A DNA stretch of 64,000 nt from Pseudomonas sp. GCEP-101. GTDB lineage: Bacteria > Pseudomonadota > Gammaproteobacteria > Pseudomonadales > Pseudomonadaceae. Below the pieces are notes generated by a model. It was given only the letters and a program-made list of their open reading frames with translations. It had not been told where the DNA came from and did no database searches. Position numbers and translations under genes: made by a program. This document shows positions 50,990-60,309 of this stretch, piece by piece; within the stretch, counting starts at the first letter, position 1, and the number at the start of each line of letters is the position of its first letter. The stretch covers positions 5,526,965 through 5,590,964 of the forward strand of contig NZ_CP104011.1 of assembly GCF_025133575.1 (NCBI RefSeq). The letters are read 5' to 3'.

Positions 50990-52564
50990 CTACTTGGCGC
51001 CCTGCTTCATCTTCGCTTCGATCTTCGCATCCACGTCCTTGCGGATCTGGTCGATGCTGAAGCTGGCCGGGCGTTGGCTCGGCGGATAATCGACGAAGGT
51101 CTGCAGGAAGGCCGCGGCCTTGCGCGTACCCTGGAAGAGCAGGTAGTCGTTCTTGGTCAGCCAGTCGTAGTACTGGTCGGAGACGACGTCCGCCCGCTCG
51201 TAGGGGTCCATGCGCAGGTTGAACAGCTTGGGTACGCGCAGGCAGGTGAAGGGCTCGCTCCAGACCTGCAAGCCGCCAGGGGCGCGCTGCTCGCACCAGA
51301 CGATCTTCCAGTCGTCGAAGCGCATCCCCACCAACTCGGCCTCATCGTTGAAGTAGTAGAACTCGCGGCGTGCACTCTTGTCGGTCTTGCCAGTCAGATA
51401 GTCCAGCTGGTTGTACCCGTCGAGGTGCACCTTGAAGTTCTTACCGCCGATATCCGCCCCCTTGAGCAGGCGCTCCTTGATATCGGTGTCGCCAATGGCG
51501 GCCAGCAAGGTGGGGAACCAGTCCAGCCCGGAGAACATCTGGGTGGAGACGGAGCCTGGCTTCACATGGTTCGGCCAGCGAATCATCGCCGGCACCCGGT
51601 AGGCGCCCTCCCAGTTGGAGTTCTTCTCGTTGCGGAACGGCGTAGTCGCCGCATCCGGCCAGGACCACTGGTTCGGCCCGTTGTCGGTGGTGTAGATGAC
51701 GATGGTGTTGTCGGCGATCTTCAGGTCATCCACCGCCTTGAGCAGCTTGCCGACGTCGCCGTCGTGCTCGAGCATGCCATCGGCATAGTCGTTGCCGGCC
51801 ATGCCGCTCTGGCCCTTCATCGAATCACGCACATGGGTGAAGGCGTGCATGCGCGTGGTGTTCATCCAGACGAAGAAGGGTTTGTCGGCCTTGACCTGCT
51901 TGTCCATGAAGTTGATCGCGGCCTGGGTGGTGTCGTCGTCGATGGTCTCCATGCGCTTGCTGGTCAGGGCGCCGGTGTCCTCGATCTTGCCGTCGGCGGT
52001 GGAATGGATCACCCCGCGCGGCGAGGCGGCCTTGATGAAGGCTTCGTCATCCTTGGGCCAGTACGGGCGCTCCGGCTCCTCCTCGGCATTGAGGTGATAC
52101 AGGTTGCCGAAGAACTCGTCGAAGCCGTGCTTGGTCGGCAGGTACTCGTCGCGGTCACCCAAGTGGTTCTTGCCGAACTGCCCGGTGGCGTAACCGTGAG
52201 CCTTGAGTGCCTGGGCGATGGTCACGTCACGGTCCTGCAGGCCCACCGGTACGCCCGGCATGCCCACCTTCGAGAGACCGGTGCGCAGGATCGACTGCCC
52301 GGTGATGAAGGTCGAGCGGCCGGCGGTGCAGCTGTTCTCCGCGTAGTAGTCGGTGAACATCATGCCCTCCTTGGCGATGCGGTCGATGTTCGGCGTCTGG
52401 TAGCCGACCACGCCGAACGCGTAGGCACTGATGTTGGTCTGACCGATATCGTCGCCGAATATCACCAGGATGTTCGGCTTGTCCGCCGCAGTGGCGACCG
52501 AGCACCCCACTATCGCCGTCGCCGCGAGGGCGAACTGCGATATCCATCTTCCCGTGCGCTTCAT
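50990..52564 (-). CDS. Formylglycine-dependent sulfatase (arylsulfatase-like)
   Basis: A 524-residue alkaline-phosphatase-fold hydrolase. It has an N-terminal export signal with a possible lipobox (AIVGC, Cys21) or a standard cleavage at ATA-A. The metal ligands are in VIFGDDIGQ (Asp38, Asp39), and the modification motif CTAGR (Cys79-Arg83) matches CxAxR, implying conversion of Cys79 to formylglycine. No formylglycine-generating enzyme is in the window. GGAG lies 8 bp before the ATG. It follows a HAD phosphatase and the Bat operon on the same strand. It acts on sulfate (or related) esters in the envelope. Confidence 0.9.
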   Translation of the reverse strand: MKRTGRWISQFALAATAIVGCSVATAADKPNILVIFGDDIGQTNISAYAFGVVGYQTPNIDRIAKEGMMFTDYYAENSCTAGRSTFITGQSILRTGLSKVGMPGVPVGLQDRDVTIAQALKAHGYATGQFGKNHLGDRDEYLPTKHGFDEFFGNLYHLNAEEEPERPYWPKDDEAFIKAASPRGVIHSTADGKIEDTGALTSKRMETIDDDTTQAAINFMDKQVKADKPFFVWMNTTRMHAFTHVRDSMKGQSGMAGNDYADGMLEHDGDVGKLLKAVDDLKIADNTIVIYTTDNGPNQWSWPDAATTPFRNEKNSNWEGAYRVPAMIRWPNHVKPGSVSTQMFSGLDWFPTLLAAIGDTDIKERLLKGADIGGKNFKVHLDGYNQLDYLTGKTDKSARREFYYFNDEAELVGMRFDDWKIVWCEQRAPGGLQVWSEPFTCLRVPKLFNLRMDPYERADVVSDQYYDWLTKNDYLLFQGTRKAAAFLQTFVDYPPSQRPASFSIDQIRKDVDAKIEAKMKQGAK

Positions 52565-52674
52565 TGGTGTTTCTCCATTCCAGTTACTGGTCGTATGCCA
52601 CGACTACGTTCACTGGAGATGCCGACTGCCTGGCTGGAAATCCCCGTGTCCCTGCGGTGTTGCTTGTTGGTGTC

Positions 52675-53673
52675 TTACTGGTCGAACGGATAGATCCGCT
52701 TCCACTCCCTTGCCATGTCCACTACCACCCAGTCCTTGTTCTTCGCCATGTCGAGCGCCTTGTCCAGGCGCCCGACCTTGCTCTCCCGGTCGTAGGCCCA
52801 CTCGCGCTTGTCGTCGGTGTGGTGCACCAGCCCGGCGAAGCGCAGGCCCTTGCCGGCAGCGGTCCACTGCAGCATCTGCAGGTCGCCGTCGGAGTTGCCG
52901 AACGCCAGGATGGGCCGGCGGCCGATGATGCTGTCGATGCTCTCCGGCTTGCCGGGGCCGTCGTCGTTGTGCACCAGCTTGGAAAGACGCTGGATGGAAA
53001 GCTGACCGTCGCGATCCTCGAAGCGACTGCCCAGGGTGGTGCCGATCACCTGCTCGGGCGGAATGCCATAGACCTCTTCGGCGAAGGCGCGCATGAACGC
53101 CACTTCTCCGCCGGAGACGATGTACGTCTTGAAGCCGTTGGCGCGCAGGTAGCCCAGCAGCTCCAGCATCGGCTGGAACACCATCTCGGTGTACGGCTTG
53201 TGGCTGCGTGGATGCCTGGCGCTGGCCAGCCAGCGGCGCGCATTGGCGATGAACTCGTCGGTGCTCACACCTGAATGGGTGGCGGCGACTATCGTCAGAA
53301 TGCCCCGCATGCCACTGTCGGCCAGGGCCTTGTGATCGTCTTCGAGCACCGCCTTGAACGGTTGCTTCTGCTTCCATTCCGGATGCTGCGGCGCCTGCCG
53401 CTTCACCTCGTCAAGGGCAAACAGCACCTGGAAATACATCGGTTGCTCGCTCCACAGCGTGCCGTCGTTGTCGAACACGGCGATGCGCTCGGCCGGCGGC
53501 ACGAAGTCCTTGCCGCCCTCCTCGGTCACCGCCTTCACGAAGGCGATGATCGCCTCGCGCGAGGCTCCGTTGTTCCACGACGGCAGTTCGTCCGCAGCCT
53601 GTGCCAAGAGCGGTATGCCCACGAGCAACAGGAGCATCCAGCGGACTATCGGTTGAGCGAGGTTCGAATGCAT
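52675..53673 (-). CDS. Secreted HAD-superfamily phosphatase
   Basis: A 332-residue protein with a signal peptide (IVRWMLLLLVGIPLLAQA). The HAD motif I VFDNDGTLW places the nucleophile Asp68 and Asp70; motif II lies in TYIVSGGEVAF and motif IV in AFGNSDGDLQML. The start at 53673 (MHSNLAQP) has AGGGA upstream and is preferred over the one six codons earlier. It follows BatD by 14 bp and precedes the sulfatase. It is probably a periplasmic phosphatase coexpressed with the Bat genes. Confidence 0.88.
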   Translation of the reverse strand: MHSNLAQPIVRWMLLLLVGIPLLAQAADELPSWNNGASREAIIAFVKAVTEEGGKDFVPPAERIAVFDNDGTLWSEQPMYFQVLFALDEVKRQAPQHPEWKQKQPFKAVLEDDHKALADSGMRGILTIVAATHSGVSTDEFIANARRWLASARHPRSHKPYTEMVFQPMLELLGYLRANGFKTYIVSGGEVAFMRAFAEEVYGIPPEQVIGTTLGSRFEDRDGQLSIQRLSKLVHNDDGPGKPESIDSIIGRRPILAFGNSDGDLQMLQWTAAGKGLRFAGLVHHTDDKREWAYDRESKVGRLDKALDMAKNKDWVVVDMAREWKRIYPFDQ

Positions 53674-53687
53674 GTCACATCCCTGGA

Positions 53688-55010
53688 TCACGGATTCAGC
53701 GGTTTGAGGGCATGGGCAGGCACGCTGGCCGGCTTGCTCTGGTCCATTTCCCGGCGAAGGTGCGGCAATGCCCGTATCACGGGTTTTACCCCCCCGACCG
53801 GCTGCCCGGCCGAGCGCTCGTAGCGCGCCCTGAGAAACGCTAGCAAAGGTTTGCCGGATTTGACGGAACGCTCAAAAATTGCCGTACTCATTTCACGACA
53901 ACCGGTTGTCCGACGAAGCCAGATATACAGCGCGCCCAGCTGTGGTGAGTCGTCCTTGAGCTGGCCACGGACCTGGCGCCAGGCGTAAGCCGGCGATGCG
54001 CGCCAAGCCTGGCGACGACGCCTGGCAGCGCTCACGATAACGGCGCGCACTGCTCCGCCCCAGGCACGCACGGCATAGGCGAGTGCCGCCAGCAGCACCA
54101 GCGCGGCGGCCAGCGCCAGCCAGTGACTGGCGATGCGCACCTGCGCCTTGCGCCCGAGCTCGCGCAGATCGTCGCTGATTGAAAATGGCGCGTCATAAAC
54201 CGCCGCCTGGGTGGCGGACAGAGTGAGGCTCGGGATCGACACCGTTTGCTGCGTGCCGCTGTCAGCCGCCCACCAGTGCACCTCGATGGCGGGAAGCTGG
54301 AAGTCGCCGGGCCGGCTGATCACGTAGGTCACCGCATCCATGCGTTCGCCGCCCAACACGCCGCCACGGCCGTCGCTCAGCGGCTGCACGGTGGGCGATT
54401 GCACATAGCGCCGCAGTCCCTCGACGTCGGCAAATACCGGCGCGGGGATCAGCATGGCCTGGGCGTCCTCGGCGCGGATATGCACTGTGCGCGTCACGCT
54501 ATCCCCCACGCGCAGCGGATCGTGCGAGGCCGTGAGCTTTTGGCTGACGTTGACCCTGCTCGCCACCAGCCGTTGTGCCGCGTCCGCAGCGACGCCGGCG
54601 GGCTGGCTGGCGGTGAAATGCAGCGGCTGGCTGTGCACCTGCACCGGACCACTGCCCTGCCCCGGCAGCACCCGGATATCCAGCGGTGGGATGTCGAAGC
54701 CGCGTGCCGACTGTGGAGTGATCTGGTAGTAGAAGCGCAGGCCGAAGAAGGTCTTGCCGTCGACCTTCTCGGTGAGGTGCGTGGCCTCGCTGGCCGGCTC
54801 GGAGACCACCGCGCCGGACAGCTTGAGCGGCGGCAACTGCGGCGGCTGGCTGAACCAGGTGTCCACCAGCAGATCGACCTGGAGATGGAGCGTACCGCCG
54901 ACCATCACGCTGTCGCTGGGCAACAACCGGGTACGGACCTTCACCTCGGGCTCGTCAGCCAGCCCGAACAACGGCAGGCAGAGCAACAGCAACATCAGGG
55001 CGCGTCTCAT
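53688..55010 (-). CDS. BatD-like protein
   Basis: A 440-residue exported membrane-anchored protein. After a signal peptide (ALMLLLLCLPLFGLAD) come periplasmic beta-sandwich domains typical of BatD (VRTRLLPSDSVMVGGTLHLQVDLLVDTW; PGDFQLPAIEVHWW), then a C-terminal membrane helix (WLALAAALVLLAALAYAVRAW) and a basic cytoplasmic end. The start at 55010 overlaps the previous stop (ATGA); the frame is open upstream but out of family. It works with the VWA proteins BatA/BatB in envelope stress and aerotolerance by family knowledge. Confidence 0.86.
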   Translation of the reverse strand: MRRALMLLLLCLPLFGLADEPEVKVRTRLLPSDSVMVGGTLHLQVDLLVDTWFSQPPQLPPLKLSGAVVSEPASEATHLTEKVDGKTFFGLRFYYQITPQSARGFDIPPLDIRVLPGQGSGPVQVHSQPLHFTASQPAGVAADAAQRLVASRVNVSQKLTASHDPLRVGDSVTRTVHIRAEDAQAMLIPAPVFADVEGLRRYVQSPTVQPLSDGRGGVLGGERMDAVTYVISRPGDFQLPAIEVHWWAADSGTQQTVSIPSLTLSATQAAVYDAPFSISDDLRELGRKAQVRIASHWLALAAALVLLAALAYAVRAWGGAVRAVIVSAARRRRQAWRASPAYAWRQVRGQLKDDSPQLGALYIWLRRTTGCREMSTAIFERSVKSGKPLLAFLRARYERSAGQPVGGVKPVIRALPHLRREMDQSKPASVPAHALKPLNP

Positions 55011-56581
55011 GAGCCGGCTCCTGCTGCGGCATCCTGCAGACTGAACTTGCGGCGCAGGAACTGCGCCGGCGAGGTGCTCAGGTTGTCCAGCCACTGCTCG
55101 TCCGACTCGGCCTGGGCGTCGTTGCGCGGCACATCCTTGCCCTTGCCTGCGGTGTTGTCGAAGACTTCCTGGTCGGGCTTCTCATCGGGCGGGCCGGCCT
55201 CTTGCTGGTCCTCGCGATCTTTCTGCAAGGCCAGCGCCAATGCCAGGTTTGCCGTGGCCTGCGGGAACTCCGGCTGCCGCGCCAGCGCCTGGCGATAGGC
55301 GCCGATGGCCTGGTCGAACTTCGACAGGCGCACATAGGTATTGCCCAGATAGAAGTACGCCTGCGCCGAATCCAGCCGGGCGAAGCTGGCCAGGGCCAAG
55401 GGGTAATCCGCTGCATGGTAGGCAGCCACGCCCTTCCAGAACGGATCACGGAACTGCGCGGCTGCCTGCGCGTAGTGCCCGTGCTCGAACGCCCAGCGCC
55501 CCTGCTGATCGGCAGTGAAGAAGGCATCGGCCAGCGCCCCGGCGCGCGCCGGCTGCGGCGCACTAACGAGGCTGGCGGCGAGCAGCAGCGCGCCCAGCCA
55601 GTGGACCTTCCAGCCCTTTCGCAGGCTCAGCAGGGCGAGCAGCAGCAAGGGCCAGCACAACCAGTAGCCGGCGTCCTGCCAGTGCAGTTGCTGTTCATCG
55701 CCCTGGGCGGCCTCGAAATGCTGCTGGGCATGCAGCTCGATCCAGTCCAGATCGTCATCGCTCAAGGTCAGGCTGCCCAGTGGCGCGTCCGCAGCGTCCG
55801 CCAGTCCCTTCAGGCTTTCGGCATCGAAGGTGGCTAGCAAGGGGCGCCCCGCCGCATCCTGCTGGCCACCGGCAAGCAGCCCGCCATCCTGGCTGCCGAC
55901 CGCCAAGACCAGTACCTGCAGATCGCTGCCGCGCAGGGCCTTGTCGATCGCGTCGAATTGGTCCTTGTCGGCGCCATCGGTCAGTAGCACCAGGGTGCCC
56001 GGCGACTGCTCGGCATCCAGCAGTCGCTTGGCGATCCCGATAGCGCCCAGCGCATCCTTGCCGCTGCGCTGGATAAGCCCCGGCGCCAGTGCCTGAAGGA
56101 AGCTGTCGAGCAGCGCTGCGTCCTCGGTCGCGGGCAGCACCAGGTGCGCGCTGCCGGCGTAGGCGATCAGTGCAGTGGGGCTGCCCGCCCGGCGGGCAAT
56201 GAGGTCGTGCAGCCTGTGCTTGGCCGCCTCGATGCGTGAAGGCGGTACATCGCTGGCGGCCATCGAAGGCGAGAGGTCCAGCGCCAGGATCAGCGGCGCG
56301 CGGTTCTCCAGGAAGGCCGGGCGATCCTGCTTCCAGGTCGGCCCGGCAGCGGCCACGCCCCCCATCACCAGGATGGCGCCCAGCAGTTGCGCTGGGCGCA
56401 CGCGGTGCTGGTCGACCGGGGTGATCACCAGGTGCTGCAGCAGGTGGGGGGCGATAATCCCGTCCAGGCGCCGCGCCAGGTCGTGACGGCGGCGCCACAG
56501 CCACGGCAGCAAAAGGCCCGGCAGCAGAAGCAGCAGCCACCCCGGGCGGAGGAAATGGAAGGCGCTGAGATCGATGTTCAT
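55007..56581 (-). CDS. VWA and TPR domain membrane protein (BatB/BatC-like)
   Basis: A 524-residue protein. A membrane helix at the N-terminus (WLLLLLPGLLLPWLW), a VWA domain with MIDAS residues DLSPS (Asp102, Ser104, Ser106), another membrane segment, then TPR-like repeats (about 400-460, AQAYFYLGNTYVRLSKFDQAIGAYRQAL) and a charged disordered tail. This combines the BatB and BatC types in one chain. It overlaps both neighbours by four bases (55007-55010 and 56578-56581). Confidence 0.87.
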   Translation of the reverse strand: MNIDLSAFHFLRPGWLLLLLPGLLLPWLWRRRHDLARRLDGIIAPHLLQHLVITPVDQHRVRPAQLLGAILVMGGVAAAGPTWKQDRPAFLENRAPLILALDLSPSMAASDVPPSRIEAAKHRLHDLIARRAGSPTALIAYAGSAHLVLPATEDAALLDSFLQALAPGLIQRSGKDALGAIGIAKRLLDAEQSPGTLVLLTDGADKDQFDAIDKALRGSDLQVLVLAVGSQDGGLLAGGQQDAAGRPLLATFDAESLKGLADAADAPLGSLTLSDDDLDWIELHAQQHFEAAQGDEQQLHWQDAGYWLCWPLLLLALLSLRKGWKVHWLGALLLAASLVSAPQPARAGALADAFFTADQQGRWAFEHGHYAQAAAQFRDPFWKGVAAYHAADYPLALASFARLDSAQAYFYLGNTYVRLSKFDQAIGAYRQALARQPEFPQATANLALALALQKDREDQQEAGPPDEKPDQEVFDNTAGKGKDVPRNDAQAESDEQWLDNLSTSPAQFLRRKFSLQDAAAGAGS

Positions 56582-57588
56582 CGGCCCTCCGCCTCCTGGC
56601 CGCCCTGCGCCGCGCCGGGCACCGCCAGCCGGCCGGCGATGGCCGCCAGACCATGCGCCACCAGCAACAACGCAAGCGCAGCGCCCAGCGGTAGCCAGAA
56701 CAGGTCGCGCTTGGGCTGGTGGCTGAGGGTTTTCACCTGGTGCGCGGTGATCCTGTCCAGCGTCGCGTAGACCTCCCGCAGCGCCTCGCGGTCACCCGCC
56801 CGGAAGAAGCGCCCGCCAGTGGTCCGAGCAATATCGCGCAGGGTCTGCAGGTCCACTTTCGATTCGCCACTGGCCTCAGGGTCGCCGATGCCGATGGTGT
56901 GCACCACCACGCCCCGCTCGCGGGCCATGACCGCCGCATGACTCGGCGTGATGGCGCTGCCGGTGTCGTTGCCGTCGGTGAGCAGGATCAGCACCTTTTG
57001 CTGTTCCGGCGTGCTCTCCACCAGCTTGAGGGTCAGGCCGATGGCGTCGCCCAGCGCGGTATTGGGCCCGGCCATGCCGATGCCCACCTCGTCCAGCAAC
57101 ATCAACAGGCTGGCGTGATCCAGGGTCGGCGGCGACTGGGCGAAGGCGCCGGTGCCGAAGACGATCAGGCCGATACGGTCATCCTTGCGTTGGCCGATGA
57201 AGTCGCGCACCACCCCCTTGACGATGCTCAGGCGGTCCACCCGGTTGCCGGCGGCATCGCGGTAGTCGCTGGTCTCCATGGACTGCGAGATGTCGATGGC
57301 CAGCATCAGGTCGCGGATCGGCTGCACGCGCTGGATGGGTTTCTCCACCAGCATCGGGCGCGCGCAAGCCATCAGCAGCAATGCCCACACCAGTAGATTC
57401 AGCGGCAGCTGCCAGCGACCGCCCGCGCCACCACCGCGGGTAGGCTCCTGGCCCACCGCGTGGCTCATGGCGGCGAAGAACGGCACCCGCAGCGCACTAC
57501 GCGACTCGCGGTAGGCCGGCAGGTAGCGCCAGGCCAGCCAGGGCAAGGGCAGCAGGAGCAGCACCCAGGGGTACTCAAGCTGCCACAC
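56578..57588 (-). CDS. VWA domain membrane protein (BatA-like)
   Basis: A 336-residue protein with membrane helices at both ends (WVLLLLPLPWLAW; LFWLPLGAALALLLVAHGL) and a periplasmic VWA domain whose MIDAS reads DISQS (Asp99, Ser101, Ser103). Such BatA-type proteins belong to MoxR-Bat operons. It overlaps the DUF4381 gene by 14 bp and the next VWA gene by 4 bp. It likely forms a membrane complex chaperoned by the MoxR ATPase. Confidence 0.88.
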   Translation of the reverse strand: MWQLEYPWVLLLLPLPWLAWRYLPAYRESRSALRVPFFAAMSHAVGQEPTRGGGAGGRWQLPLNLLVWALLLMACARPMLVEKPIQRVQPIRDLMLAIDISQSMETSDYRDAAGNRVDRLSIVKGVVRDFIGQRKDDRIGLIVFGTGAFAQSPPTLDHASLLMLLDEVGIGMAGPNTALGDAIGLTLKLVESTPEQQKVLILLTDGNDTGSAITPSHAAVMARERGVVVHTIGIGDPEASGESKVDLQTLRDIARTTGGRFFRAGDREALREVYATLDRITAHQVKTLSHQPKRDLFWLPLGAALALLLVAHGLAAIAGRLAVPGAAQGGQEAEGR

Positions 57589-58072
57589 GGTGCACCTCGA
57601 TCCATCGCCGGCAGGCCGACAGCAGGTCGTGCACTTCCTGCTCGTCCATGCTCGCCACCCTGGCGTCAGGCGCGTACGCCAGCAGCGTCAGCTGCCGCCC
57701 CAGATCAGCCGGCAGCGCTGCCGGGCTGCGCGCCTGGAGAAAAGCCTGCCAGTCGGCGCCGCTCAGGGGCGCAGCCGCCGCGCCATCGGGCATCGACAGG
57801 GCCACACGCTTGACCACAACCGGCACCTGGCGCAGCGCGGCCAATCGATGGGCAGGGTCCCGTGCGCCGACGCCCAGTTCATCGAGCAGGGCCAGTGCTT
57901 CGCGCCGGTAGCGATCACGTTGCCATTTCCGGTAACGCCAGAATCCCCATGCCGCCAAGAGCAGCAGCAGGACGATTGCGAGCCACACCCAGGCCCAGGT
58001 CTGCGGCCAATAGCTGACCGACGAAGGCGGCGGCGGCAGCTCCTGGAGTTGATCGATGCTCGGCACGCTCAT
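57575..58072 (-). CDS. DUF4381 membrane protein
   Basis: A 165-residue protein with the opening LQELPPPPSSVSYWPQTWAW typical of DUF4381 and one N-terminal membrane helix (WVWLAIVLLLLLAAWGFW), then a basic juxtamembrane region and a cytoplasmic helical part. It sits between DUF58 and BatA as usual in Bat operons and overlaps both. Its precise function is unknown. Confidence 0.88.
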   Translation of the reverse strand: MSVPSIDQLQELPPPPSSVSYWPQTWAWVWLAIVLLLLLAAWGFWRYRKWQRDRYRREALALLDELGVGARDPAHRLAALRQVPVVVKRVALSMPDGAAAAPLSGADWQAFLQARSPAALPADLGRQLTLLAYAPDARVASMDEQEVHDLLSACRRWIEVHRVAA

Positions 58073-59010
58073 CGCGCCAGCCGTCCCAGCTCGCCACGCA
58101 ACTGCTCCAGGCTGTCGCGCCCGCTGCTGAAAATCATCAGCGGCACCTGGCTGCGACGCAGCAGGGTCGCCACGTCCTTAAGCCGCCCGGAAAGAAACTC
58201 GCCCAATGGCCGGTGGACCTGGCGCCGGCCGACTTCCAACTCCACCTGCAGCTCGCCCTGGGTAACGGTCACCCGTCCCTTGTCGGGCAGCTTCAGGGCA
58301 ATGGGATCGAAGACCTGCAGGGCCAGCACGTCGTTGTGCGCGCTCAGCTGCCGCAGCAGTTGCAGCGTCTGTTCGGTCACACCGGCAAAGTCGCTGATGA
58401 TCACCACCAGGCTGTCGTGGCCGGCCACGCCCAGGCACTGGCGCAACACACGGTCGAGTTGCCCGGGCGAGCCTTCGTCGCTGCGCGTGGCATGCAGCGA
58501 GCGGTTGCGCCGGATTACGGCCGCACACAGCGCCTCCACCCGCGCCCGACTGCGCAGGGGGCGGACGTACTCGATGTCGTGGTCGCCGAACACCAGGCCG
58601 CCGACCCGGTCGCCGGCCTGCAGCGCCATCCAGCCGCCGAGGGCAGCCAGTTCCGCGGCGAGCACCGACTTGAAGCTGAGCCGGGAGCCGAAGTACATGC
58701 TCATGCGCTGGTCCACCAGCAGCAGGGTCGGCCGGTCGCGCTCCTCGGTGTAGCTGCGCACGAAGGGCTTGCCGTAGCGCAGCGAGGCACGCCAGTCGAG
58801 GTGCCGCAGGTCGTCGCCGGGGTTGTACTGGCGCAGCTCGTCGAAGCTCAGCCCACGTCCGCGCAGACGCGCCGCATGGCTGCCGGAGAGCACGCTGGAC
58901 AACGGTTGCCGCGACAGAAAGCTCAGGCCGCGCACGCGATGCTCCAGCAGCATCAGCTGCTGCAGGGACGCATAGACATGCCCATCGGCTACCGGCTGCG
59001 CATCGGTCAT
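58069..59010 (-). CDS. DUF58 domain protein
   Basis: A 313-residue protein with the DUF58 signature block GSHAARLRGRGLSFDELRQYNPGDDLRHLDWR (about 44-75, landmark only; RQYNPGDD and LDWR are the core) and a VWA-like fold around LLLVDQRMSMYFGS. The start MTDAQPVADG at 59010 has GGAG 6 bp upstream. It is 10 bp from the MoxR gene and overlaps DUF4381 by four bases. It is a soluble partner of the MoxR-Bat system. Confidence 0.88.
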   Translation of the reverse strand: MTDAQPVADGHVYASLQQLMLLEHRVRGLSFLSRQPLSSVLSGSHAARLRGRGLSFDELRQYNPGDDLRHLDWRASLRYGKPFVRSYTEERDRPTLLLVDQRMSMYFGSRLSFKSVLAAELAALGGWMALQAGDRVGGLVFGDHDIEYVRPLRSRARVEALCAAVIRRNRSLHATRSDEGSPGQLDRVLRQCLGVAGHDSLVVIISDFAGVTEQTLQLLRQLSAHNDVLALQVFDPIALKLPDKGRVTVTQGELQVELEVGRRQVHRPLGEFLSGRLKDVATLLRRSQVPLMIFSSGRDSLEQLRGELGRLAR

Positions 59011-59020
59011 GGGCATCTCC

Positions 59021-60001
59021 TCAGGCCGGGATCGCCACTGTGTCGAGCAGCCGGTCAATCACCTGATCGGCCCCGACGCCATCGGCAACGGCGTCATAGG
59101 ACAGCAGCAGGCGATGGCGCAGGACGGGGTGCACGACGGCGCGCACGTCGTCGGGCGTTACGTAGTCGTTGCCGGCCATCCAGGCGTGGGCGCGGGACAC
59201 TCGGTCCAGGCTGATGCCGCCACGCGGGCTGGCACCGACCTTCAGCCAGCGGGCGAGGTCCGCGTCGTAATCGGCGGGACGGCGCGTGGCGTGGATCAGG
59301 TCGATGAGGTAGCGGTCGATGGCCTCGGACACATGCACGTCGCCCACCTCCTGGCGCGCGGCGAACACGGCGTCCTGCGCGAGCGGCGTGATGGCCTCGC
59401 GCGCCCCGCCGGACTGCTGGCTGCGCTCCTCGGCGCGCACCAGTTGCAGTACGCGGGATTCGTCCTCGACCCGTGGGTAGTCGATCAGCAGCTTCATCAG
59501 GAAGCGGTCCATCTGCGCCTCGGGCAGCGGATAGGTGCCTTCCTGCTCGATGGGGTTCTGCGTCGCCAGCACCATGAACAGCCCCGGCATGCGGTGGGTC
59601 TGCCCGGCCACGGTGATCTGGCGTTCCTCCATGGCTTCGAGCAACGCCGCCTGCACCTTGGCCGGTGCGCGGTTGATCTCGTCGGCGAGGATGACGTTGC
59701 CGAACAGCGGCCCCGGCTGGAATTTGAGCTGGTTGCCCTGCTCGGTCTGCTGGAGGATTTCGGCGCCGGTGATGTCCGATGGCAACAGGTCGGGCGTGAA
59801 CTGCACGCGGCTCATGCGCGCATCCAGATGCGTTGCCAGCGCCTTCACGGTGCGGGTCTTGGCAAGGCCGGGGAGACTTTCCAGGAGGACGTGACCATTG
59901 GCCAGGAGCCCCAGCAAAATATGCCGGACGGTCTCCCGCTGGCCCAGAACCTGCGCCGACACGGCAGCTTCCAGACCTGAAATCTGTTCTCGGATGGACA
60001 C
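59021..60001 (-). CDS. MoxR-type AAA+ ATPase
   Basis: A 326-residue ATPase. The GTG at 60001 with AAGGA 7 bp upstream gives the family N-terminus (VSIREQISGLEAAV); the frame is open another 73 codons but is out of family. The Walker A region is ESLPGLAKT (to Thr49), Walker B is ILADEINRAPAKVQAALLEAMEE, and sensor 1 is VLATQNPIEQEGTYPLPEAQMDRF, all classical MoxR. It heads the Bat operon and is thought to act as a chaperone assembling the VWA complex. Confidence 0.93.
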   Translation of the reverse strand: MSIREQISGLEAAVSAQVLGQRETVRHILLGLLANGHVLLESLPGLAKTRTVKALATHLDARMSRVQFTPDLLPSDITGAEILQQTEQGNQLKFQPGPLFGNVILADEINRAPAKVQAALLEAMEERQITVAGQTHRMPGLFMVLATQNPIEQEGTYPLPEAQMDRFLMKLLIDYPRVEDESRVLQLVRAEERSQQSGGAREAITPLAQDAVFAARQEVGDVHVSEAIDRYLIDLIHATRRPADYDADLARWLKVGASPRGGISLDRVSRAHAWMAGNDYVTPDDVRAVVHPVLRHRLLLSYDAVADGVGADQVIDRLLDTVAIPA

Positions 60002-60309
60002 GGCTTGTTCCTTGTTCCGTCGTTTCGGTTTCCCTGCCGTAGGCGTGCTGGATCTACCCCGCACACTGCCGTGCCACGGCCTGCGAGGTAACTGTAGCTT
60101 CTGTGAAACGCCGCGCCATGATGGCACTTGTCGTGAAATGAACAGGACGACAGCGAGAACGACAGCACCGCGGTTGCACAACGGCAGGCAGCATCTAGGC
60201 TGGTCTACGTCACCGCGCAAGCCTCGGGGAGTTCAGCGGTGCCGGGGGACAGCGCCATGGTGGAACGCGATTTCACGCGAGCGCCCACACGCTTTGGCAG
60301 AGGAAGCCC
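60002..60309. promoter_or_regulatory. Divergent intergenic region between moxR and ompP1-like gene
   Basis: 308 bp without a supported gene. Rightward, TTGCAC (60174-60179) and TAGGCT (60196-60201) with a 16-bp gap make a weak sigma-70 candidate about 110 bp before the channel gene. TGGCAC at 60122 lacks the second half of a sigma-54 promoter. I see no clear operator or terminator. Confidence 0.3.

Noticed and set aside
60122..60137. Sigma-54 promoter (TGGCAC) upstream of the FadL-like gene
   Set aside because: The -12 half (TTGC) is missing at the required spacing.
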